Below are positions 56,397 to 64,000 of a stretch of 64,000 nucleotides of DNA, piece after piece. Each line of letters begins with the position of its first letter. Positions within the stretch are counted from its first letter, which is position 1. A model generated the notes under the pieces. It was given only the letters and a program-made list of their open reading frames with translations. It had not been told where the DNA came from and did no database searches. The DNA lies in contig OZ022499.1 in the NCBI GenBank assembly GCA_963989385.1, forward strand, positions 47,047,757 through 47,111,756, given 5' to 3'. This stretch comes from Ctena decussata (taxonomy: Eukaryota > Mollusca > Bivalvia > Lucinida > Lucinidae). The position numbers and the translations under genes were made by a program.

Positions 56397-56436
56397 CACT
56401 CAGAACAGCCAATGGAGTTTTGGCCGTTCTGAGTGC
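56397..56436. repeat. 16 bp stem inverted repeat
   Basis: CACTCAGAACAGCCAA and TTGGCCGTTCTGAGTG pair with one mismatch around a 7-8 base loop. It is not part of a recognised element and could be a MITE remnant. Confidence 0.6.
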
Positions 56437-58135
56437 AGTAGGGTCCAAGATTAAAATTAATCAAAGGGCCAATGGTCCTGAAATGACAGATTCTATCAGA
56501 ATAATTTCATGCTACATCGGCTCAAAATAATTTCAAACTTCAGTCCTGTTGTTAATGATCCAGCCCCATTAATGTAAATAAGCCATTTAGCGCAAATCAC
56601 TTCATGCACCTGCAAAAATTCTATCTCTTGTACACAAGTAGGCCTAATATTTGAATTCTGACAACAACGGTTACTGCTTTTCACTGACTTTAAAGCACTC
56701 AGTGTTTGCGGTATTTCGCATTACCTATGGACCACGAGGAAGTCTACTCCAATGTTTACAATATGGCAATTCTATAAATAACCACTGATAAACACACAAT
56801 TACCGTATGATGTCCAGTATATCACTTGCGAGATAAGTGGATAAGCCTACAGAATTTCTTTTACATTACATTCTCTCGAAATACTGTTTTAGGCAAGTTT
56901 ATAACTGTAAAACAGTTTTTTTTCAGCGGCACTGATTTATTTACTTGGTAAAGTATGAGGGGCGCTTGAAGAGGGGGCTAATACGGTAATTGGCGGATTG
57001 ATTTGTAACATTCGGTTTGTATTCGTAATATTTTTTGACCGCTGATGTCATTAGTTGGATACTTATTATTTTACAAAACTACTAAATAATTATACCTGCA
57101 CAAGAATACGTTATATAAGTTCTCATTTAACTTCATACAAAACTTATTTTCAATTCTAGACGTTTTTTAGCCAAATGACCTTACAATCACTTCATTTCTG
57201 AGCGGAAGAACACGGCTGTGAAAGCCACTTTCCAAAATACGCTTGTGACTGATAGAATCAGTCATTAAAAAGCAGTGTTTGCAGTGTGCAGTGGAGTAAA
57301 CCAGAAAAAAAAGATCTTTTCATTGTCATGACATAGCCTTTGTGGAATTCTTGTATTTCATCTTTTATTCCCATGGCTAACTACTAATATGGCTTCTACC
57401 ATAAAAAGTACTCTGCTTAGGAGCCCAAGTATGATGCATGGCCATGTCAAGGCTCTGTCACTTCAAACAGAAAATGAAATCATCTGTGGTCCACAGCTGG
57501 CATAAGGCATCAGTGCATTCTGTGCACATCAGTCCCATGAAACAAGTTAATATTAGATTCTTCTAAGTGGTTTTTACTGCATATGGACATATCTGGTATC
57601 TACTACCATAGAAACCCAAAGTATTTGGACAACTTAGCCCATTTTGGACTAATGTCCATCCTTATCAGTTCAATGAGTCCATTTCTGGTTTAAGGGGTTT
57701 TTGGTGGATGTCTTCATTTTATTGTATTTTGCATAGAAATTCCTGCAAGCAAACAGTGTAGACCCTGATCAGATGCCACATTTTGTGGCATTTGAACTGG
57801 GTCTGCACTGTTTGCAACTGTCCCCATAATGGGTTTCAAGTCTTGAAAGGATTAAACCATTTAAAAATGAGAACAAGTTGATTTTACTGTCCATTGATCT
57901 GTCAGCACAACCAGAATGGCAAACTGTGTGGACCCTGGTCAGACTGGTCTTTTATGGGGAGTATGATCTGGGTCTTCTGCACTGCTTTCTCGGGTACAAC
58001 TCCCCAGTTATTTTTGTTGTTGAATGCTGCTGTGGTCATGGTGACATTTCAACAAACTATTTGCATAAACTATTGGTCAACAGAAGATAAGATTATGATG
58101 GGTTCGTGTCAAGAATAATGAAATATGGTCAGTTG
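56437..58135. other. single-copy sequence, no supported gene
   Basis: A short ATG frame at about 57390-57507 (start MASTIKSTLLRSP) lacks exon signals. CCTG(A/G)TCAG(A/C) and GGGTCT(G/T)C(A/T)GCACTG motifs recur near 57760-57810 and 57925-57985, pointing to an old dispersed repeat. Nothing else is recognised. Confidence 0.35.
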
Positions 58136-59034
58136 TTAATTAGTTCATAAAGAATTATGAGTACAAGAGGTCAAGGTCATTTTTTTACCTTTGATCCAGA
58201 TCGCTCATATTTTGACATTTTCAACCATTTCCTCAAAAGCCAAAGGGCCAATTGTGAACACATTTCATATAGAGCCTCCAGGGGTTGATTGAATGAAAAA
58301 TTTGTTCAAACGGTCCAGGTCACATGACCAACTTGGCCGCCATTACCACTTATGGTATAAATCTTTAATATTTTTCTTCTCCAGAACCAATACACCTATG
58401 GCCTTGAAACTTGGTAAATAGCATGGAGTACTAGAGTACCACCAAGACTGTTCAAATGGTGACCTTGGGTTTACCTTGACCTTTTTTGGAAATGGGAAAA
58501 TGCTAGAACATAAGATTTCATGGAAAGTTTTGAAGATTTTGGCCTAAAAATGGTATATATGGTTGTCTTAATGAGTACATGAAGATTTATGAGTACAAGT
58601 GGTCATGGTCATTCTTTGACTTTTGACCCAAAACTCATATTTTGACAATTTCAGACATGATAAGTAAAAGCCACCTTGCCAATTGTTCAGGTGAGCGATT
58701 CAGGGCCTCATGGCCCTCTTGTTTTATATTCTTTTCTTTAATGTTATTTTTGAAGATATTTAATAATCTATATTGAGGTGTGTGGTACTCTGTGGTGAGG
58801 TCTGTGGTGGTCTGTGGTAGTCTGTGGTGGTCTGTGGTACATAAAATATAACACCAAATTATAACACAAAACTTTCTAAAATTTTGTCAAATTTTGTATT
58901 TTTAAATATTCTACTCTTTAAAATGTTATTTTTGAGGGTGTATGATAATCTATATTGAGGTCTGTGGTAGTCTGTGGTGAGGTCTGTGGTGGTCTGTAGT
59001 GGTCTGTGGTGGTCTGTGGTATTTAGACTCACCC
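58136..59034 (-). repeat. 899 bp copy of 52071-52969
   Basis: The text matches 52071-52969 at a constant offset of 6065 with no indel that I could find and very few substitutions. It includes the last ~590 bp of the inverted A element, its GGGCCTCATGGCCCTCTTGTT end, and the whole right arm of the CCACAGA element to its last base (GACTCACCC). Left of 58136 and right of 59034 the flanks are unrelated. Confidence 0.88.
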
Positions 59035-59465
59035 AACACTGACAAACATTGTACTCACTATTCTGCCTATGTTAGCTTTGATAACTATCGGCAAAGATCA
59101 ACAAACACTTACAAACATCACATTGACTATTCTGGCTATGTAAACTTTGTTTACTACTGGCAGATAAGGACAAACACTGACAAACATCATACTGACTATT
59201 CTAAAAATTCTGCATTTGTTAACTCTGATAACTACATGTACTGGCAAAGGTAAACAACTACTGACATATATTGTATTGACTATTCTGCCTTTCTTTACTG
59301 TTGACAAACACTGATAAACATAATATAGACTTTTCTGCCTGTGCTAACTCTGTTTATTACCAGCAGAGATCAACAAACACTGACCAACATATTAAATATT
59401 CTGCCTACATTAACAAATATTGTACTGACTATTCTGCCTATGTTAACTCTGCTGTTAAATCAGCC
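59035..59465 (+). repeat. minisatellite, ~70-85 bp units
   Basis: AACACTGACAAACAT, TGACTATTCTGCCTATGTTA and ACTCTG.TTA recur five to six times. One plus-strand frame stays open for 84 codons (58999-59253) because the period is often a multiple of three; I see no evidence that it is translated. Confidence 0.7.
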
Positions 59466-60240
59466 TAAATCCGCAGTCAGTGGACCGTGACATATGGACC
59501 AGTATGCCCTGATTCATGTGTATTCCTGTTGTACTTATAGATACAGATCATCAGTTGCTACAATAATAGGAACCCTGAAATCTACCTCCTACAAAAATCT
59601 TAACCTGAGTCTAACAGGATCACATACGAACGGATGTACATACGTTATAAAGTACAAACTTATGCACGACAGAAACACCATATGCCCCCGGCATCATATG
59701 CCCGGGGCATTTATGCGGAGGCATAAAGTGTATGTGGAGTTACAGTTTTTGTTCTCAGCACATCGTCTGATGTTAGTACCAAGTTTCATGAAAATATTTC
59801 AAACCCTTTCAGAGTTATGGAGCAGACATTAGTCCTTAATGTATTGATCATTCTGATGATAGTTGCATTATGATGCATTGATAGGGTTATGCCCCTTTTC
59901 TCGTATGTATGAAACATTTAAGGGGTGGTCTATTACTCAAGAACAATATTGCTGGAGCCTTGATATTTCATAGGTAGGCGAAGTGACTCTTCATAGATAA
60001 GCCACAGAATACTATGTCTCGCCTCAGTTGCCTGTCTGTGTATGGCCGCAAAACAGAGCTTAAACCAGAAAACTCGGCCCAAACTTTACCCTGCAGACGC
60101 TGACAATGGAAAAATAATACCTATGTCTCACTTCTGCTAGTCGCAGGCTAGACAATACTTCTCTAAAATGCATTTTGGGGGCTTTCAAAACTTACCAGAC
60201 AATAAATTATAATTTGAAAACTTTCAGAAGATAAAGCCCT
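59466..60240. other. spacer with a palindromic repeat fragment at 59678-59830
   Basis: ATGCCCCCGGCATCATATGC and CCGGGGCATTTATGCGG form a C-like palindrome. It is followed by the monomer-like text CAGCACATCGTCTGATG, AAGTTTCATGAAAATATTTC and GAGTTATGGAGCAGACA. It looks like a remnant of a C/E-type element. The rest is single copy. Confidence 0.45.
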
Positions 60241-60249
60241 GATTATCTC

Positions 60250-60320
60250 CCCAGGCTGATCTTAGTCTGCGCTGGGCACACAACCACATTGTTGGTTTTT
60301 TTGTGTCGCGGCTCAAATGA
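60250..60320 (+). repeat. dispersed ~65 bp motif, second copy
   Basis: GCTGGGCACACAACCACATT, GTTGGTTTTTTTGTGTCGCG and GCTCA match the motif at 10970-11035. I recall similar text being common in bivalve genomes, but cannot name the element. Confidence 0.5.
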
Positions 60321-62612
60321 GACTGATGTGTGATAGAGTTCTTTAAAGCATATGCAAATATGCTGAATTGGCCCACTCCAAAAAGCTTTGTATTTGCTGA
60401 TCCAATAATGGATGCTTATCTCCACAATCAATTTTTGTAAGTTGATCTCTACAATCACCATATTTACAAAGAATAGGACAATTGGCATAATTATGCCTAG
60501 AGTAATTTGCAGCTTACAATGTGTACTTGCATTTAAGTAAAAGGGCTGAATAATAGCCATATGCTTGATTTCTTAATTCAGGTGATTGTGGAGATAAGCA
60601 GCCTGTTTAAATTGTACAATTATGTACCGACTTTTCTGCCTTTTTATTTGCATGTGTCAGTCAGTATATTTTCTCACAATTCTTGATGACTTACATAATG
60701 TTCATATTTTATGATAAACAATGGTGCAGGGTAACTAGAGCAAAAAGTGCCAGGATAATACTACTCCACTAAGTCTGATCAGGGTCAGCACCTCTCTTGA
60801 TTGTGCAAGCAGGGCAGGTCAGATATGAAGATAAGCTGTGGTGTCAAAATATATGTATTTAGTGTAAATATGATCTATGAAATGTTATATCATATTTCTT
60901 CTCATAAACACCTTGGGGTTGTGAAATTCACAGGTGACCAAAGTGGCTTTTTTCTGGAAACATTTGGCAATTTATTACAAAAGCCATGCTCTTTCACTAC
61001 AGTCATTGCGCTGCGTACCAACGCAGTGCTATTTGTGATGAGTTTGGGAAGGCGTTGGGTGTAGATTTGTTTTATTGATTATTGCTATAAGCGACTTAAA
61101 AAGTGAACTTTCATGCATATTTTGTCACTAAAATTTCGACTATGACATCTAATTACCTGAAACATAACATTAAAATATCTTTTTTCGATCTGTATTATTT
61201 TTATTTTTTATATTTCGGGATAAAAGCATGGAACTATTTTTCTGTCCTAAATGTCGAAAGGATCATCGGCTTTGATAAACGCATTGTATTGTTGCAAATA
61301 AGTCAGCTATACGACTTTTTTCGTTTTTTTGCACTGTAAGTATTTAATCAAGTTAGCGTTTAGCCTTCATGGTATTGGTACAATAATAATTGTTTAGCGA
61401 GAAAGAAAAGTTTAATAACATTATGCATATCGTCTTTAACTATAGTATCCTTTCGATTTTTCGAGGTAGTCTCTTTTCATATATGACCTACAAGATTTGA
61501 GGTCATCGACATGCGAAGAAAACCGCGCGATGGAACTCAGATATTGCGTAACTGCCTTATTTTTAGAATCGGTTTATCCATATCATTACCGTTGATAGAT
61601 CTGATATTAGGACACGAACAGGAAACGTGCATTTCTTTTATATACCCATCCATGGTTGATCTATTCGTATTTAACGGAGCTAATAACGATTTTGGCACTT
61701 TAATTATTTTGTTGCTTTGTTTTTAATTACATAATGAATATAATATTGATTTAAACATTTCTTAACAGCCACAGAAACACTAGGGCATAGTTTGAAATCT
61801 GGAATGGAATGAGTGGAAAACAGGCAACCCAGCGGGCACATTGCGTCGGAAATACGTCTTATTGACGTTGATGCCATGTCGTTGAAATCCCAAAGAGGAA
61901 AGCTCGAGCTTTTTTTTTTCAAATTAAATAGATGTCATGCAAGACTTGCCGAGCATGAGACTTGAGATTTCCTTGGCTCCATTTAAACCCAATCATAGAT
62001 TCTGAGGCACTTCTGTCCTAGTAATAACAGTCATTATGGGACTTTAAATCGGGGAAAATTCCGAAGATGTACTCGAAACTTCAGGAATGCAAAGTTTGGA
62101 AAGTAAAACTTCGGCGAAATAGTCGTTGTCTTATAATCAAAGAACCATTATGAGAAGCTACTTACTAAACTTGGAAACATTTTCTAAAACTCAGAATTGC
62201 TAAAATTTTCTTGTTTACAGTACTTTCATGAGAGCTGTGTCACCCATAGCGTGTGCTAATGGTGAATGGGTACTTTTTCAGGGGAAGCAACTCATGCCGA
62301 TTTCATTCTTTGCCTCCCTTCACACTGGAGATTAACTGAACAACTCAGTGCCCCTTGAGGAACACTTTTTCCTTTAACAGTAGATTCCCTTTTGGGAAGG
62401 CTACATTATCCAGGAAAACAATCAAGAAGTCACACAAGTTGTTCCCCTTTGCAAAATGATGAAAAAAGAGAAAAAAACATAAAGGTATACACATGACCGA
62501 GATCAATTTAATACTTTAAACATCTTTCAAAACATACTTAGGTATTTTAGTATTATACAAAGTTTTGCATGGGCCTTTAAACTAGGTAGTCTTCATTAGA
62601 AAATTCACACGT
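60321..62612. other. single-copy sequence, no supported gene
   Basis: Open frames (60801-61064, 61103-61339, 61511-61726, 61922-61704) are short, AT-rich and without recognisable motifs or paired splice signals. Around 61828-61885 GGGCACATTGCGTCGG and ACGTCTTATTGACGTTGATG resemble a dispersed TGACGT-rich repeat, but there is only one copy here. Confidence 0.35.
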
Positions 62613-63520
62613 TATTGCACAACCCGCAGGTTTGCACTATAATCACTGTGTGAGTCCGTCCGTCCGTCCGTCCGCCCGTTATCAGTTAGCGAAAACCGTT
62701 AACAGTTAGCGAAAACGCTTATAACTCTTGAACCGCATGGGATATTTTGACAAAATTTTGCATACTTATATATACATGTCAACATTGTCTAACGACTCGC
62801 ATGCATAACAACCTTATTTGATGGACGAGGCTTTGCTGAGCAGAAGTTGAAAATTTACGGCCAACTACTGAAAATGCTCATACACTCTTGAACACCGTGG
62901 TAAATATGGTTCATATTTTGTATGCTTATGTATTTTAACATAGTCCAGCCACCGGCATGCGAAACAGTGACGAGGCTTCGCCGAGCCTCAATTTAGCCGG
63001 TCGAGCTCTTTTATTGAAAATGCTCATAACTCTTGGACCGCTTGGTATATTTGCTTCAGATTTTGTATACTTATGTAATTTCAACATTGCCCAGCCACTG
63101 GTATGCAAAACTTCTTATTGCACAACCCGCAGGTTTGCACTATAATCACTGTGTGAGTCCGTCCGTCCGTCCGTTATCAGTTAGCGAAAACGCTTATAAC
63201 TCTTGAACCGCATTCTATATTTTGATAAAATTTTGCATACTTATACATGTCAACATTATCTAACGACTCGCATGCATAACCGTCTTTTTTGATGGACGAG
63301 GCTTTGCTGAGCACAAGTTGAAAATTTACGGTCAAGTAGTGAAAATGCTCATAACTCTTGAAACCCGTGGTATTTGTATACTTATGTATTTTAACATTGT
63401 CCAGCCACCAGCATGCAAAACGGTGACGAAAGTCTAAACAGTATTGCACGACCCACATGTGTGCACTTTAATCGCTGTGCAAGTCCATCAGTCTGTTTGC
63501 CCTTCCGCTGTAGTCAGTGA
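62613..63520 (-). mobile_element. family H ends and monomers, three tandem pieces
   Basis: The palindromic block TTGCACAACCCGCAGGTTTG and CACTATAATCAC..GTGTGAG, followed by TCCGTCCGTCCGTCCG, occurs at about 62616 and 63119. A decayed third copy (GCACGACCCACATGTGTGCAC) lies near 63442. Between them are monomers with CTCATAACTCTTGAACCGC, GGTATATTTG, TTTTGTATACTTATGTA and TCCAGCCACCGGCATGC. The layout matches an inverted element of the same class (palindrome, GTCC tract, array). No AACWAGA-type start was found in the window. Confidence 0.65.
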
Positions 63521-63562
63521 GTGAAATTGCTCATAACTCTTAACCACATGGTGTAGTTTGAT

Positions 63563-63708
63563 CACAGGCACTTGAAGTTCTATGCTATGAAACATATTTC
63601 AATGCCGCTTAACATCTAGGCTACGAGCCATTACGAAATGACCTATAGACTGCGTCAAGTATAATGGGTTTTGAGGGTCTTTTGAGCATAGAACTTCAAG
63701 CGCCTGTG
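63563..63708. mobile_element. 146 bp MITE with a 7 bp target duplication
   Basis: The left end CACAGGCACTTGAAGTTCTA and the right end TAGAACTTCAAGCGCCTGTG are inverse complements with one mismatch. GTTTGAT flanks both sides (63556-63562 and 63709-63715). The interior has no coding capacity. The superfamily is not clear; a 7 bp duplication is unusual. Confidence 0.75.
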
Positions 63709-63874
63709 GTTTGATAAAAATATGTATCATTCTACAAGAAATGACCAATTTCATTTCCATACATTCCTTCTGGCACCAGAAACTGATTATTCTACATTTA
63801 CCACGAGTTGTGCACATTACCATCAGTTGATTGTTCTATTACTTTTAATGTCCACTTTAATCTAAACACCACCA

Positions 63875-63877
63875 ATA

Positions 63878-63920
<43 letters not shown>

Positions 63921-63922
63921 AA
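63875..63922 (+). repeat. (AAAT)n microsatellite
   Basis: About a dozen ATAA/AAAT units, pure. Confidence 0.95.
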
Positions 63923-64000
63923 GTTTTAGAGTCACAGAGCAAACAAATAACGCAATGTTTTGCAAAAACGTAATTTGACTCACACACAAAATCCTAACTG

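Noticed and set aside
61704..61922. 72-codon minus-strand frame
   Set aside because: It overlaps a TGACGT-rich stretch that looks like a dispersed repeat and has no exon signals.

Overview
The window looks like AT-rich animal nuclear DNA, most likely from a bivalve mollusc. The reasons are a split gene with GT-AG introns, no bacterial gene organisation, and wall-to-wall repeats rich in GACCTTGACC and GACGGACGG motifs of the kind I know from clam, mussel and oyster genomes. The species cannot be told from sequence alone. There is no rRNA, no intact tRNA and no CRISPR array. None of the 60-130 codon open frames looks like a whole gene.

One gene can be supported. Eight small exons on the minus strand (50324 down to 12839) have correct splice dinucleotides, and their intron phases agree at all seven joins (0-0, 0-1, 1-1, 1-1, 1-2, 2-1, 1-1, 1-0). 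Joined, they give 852 nt, or 284 codons. The peptide resembles the region that follows the catalytic domain in prolyl-oligopeptidase/PHB-depolymerase-like alpha/beta hydrolases. The catalytic exons (expected to the right) and the last exon (expected to the left) were not found.

Almost everything else is mobile or tandem-repeat DNA. The dominant class is a set of non-autonomous elements that I read as Helentron/HINE-like. Each starts AAC(A/T)AGA plus a short hairpin, then a short end motif, then a tandem array of monomers (about 130-450 bp), usually a (GACG)n-type microsatellite, and a palindrome that repeats the end motif before an A-run. At least eight families can be told apart by their end motifs (called A to H and J here). 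Within each element the two end motifs stay complementary even though they differ between elements.

Layout: 1-12737, A-type elements, one interrupted by a 4.78 kb foldback element. 12839-13014, last recognised exon. 13.1-19.5 kb, family D with a nested A element, then another A element. 19506-19592, exon. 19.7-31.3 kb, an A element and a 9.5 kb family E element with four A elements inside. 31.6-34.3 kb, three exons and a family B element that fills one intron. 34.4-37.7 kb, two J arrays. 37964-38071, exon. 38.5-48.6 kb, families A, C, E'' and G, and a large A element with a higher-order repeat. 49.5-50.3 kb, two exons. 50.4-55.3 kb, a CCACAGA-rich inverted-repeat element with an A element inside, then an inverted B copy. 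55.3-64 kb, intergenic or intronic DNA with a degenerate array, an 899 bp duplication, minisatellites, family H and a small MITE.

The best candidate for something undescribed is the end-matching system, together with the recurrence in unrelated monomer families of motifs matching YY1, E-box, estrogen-receptor and other nuclear-receptor sites.
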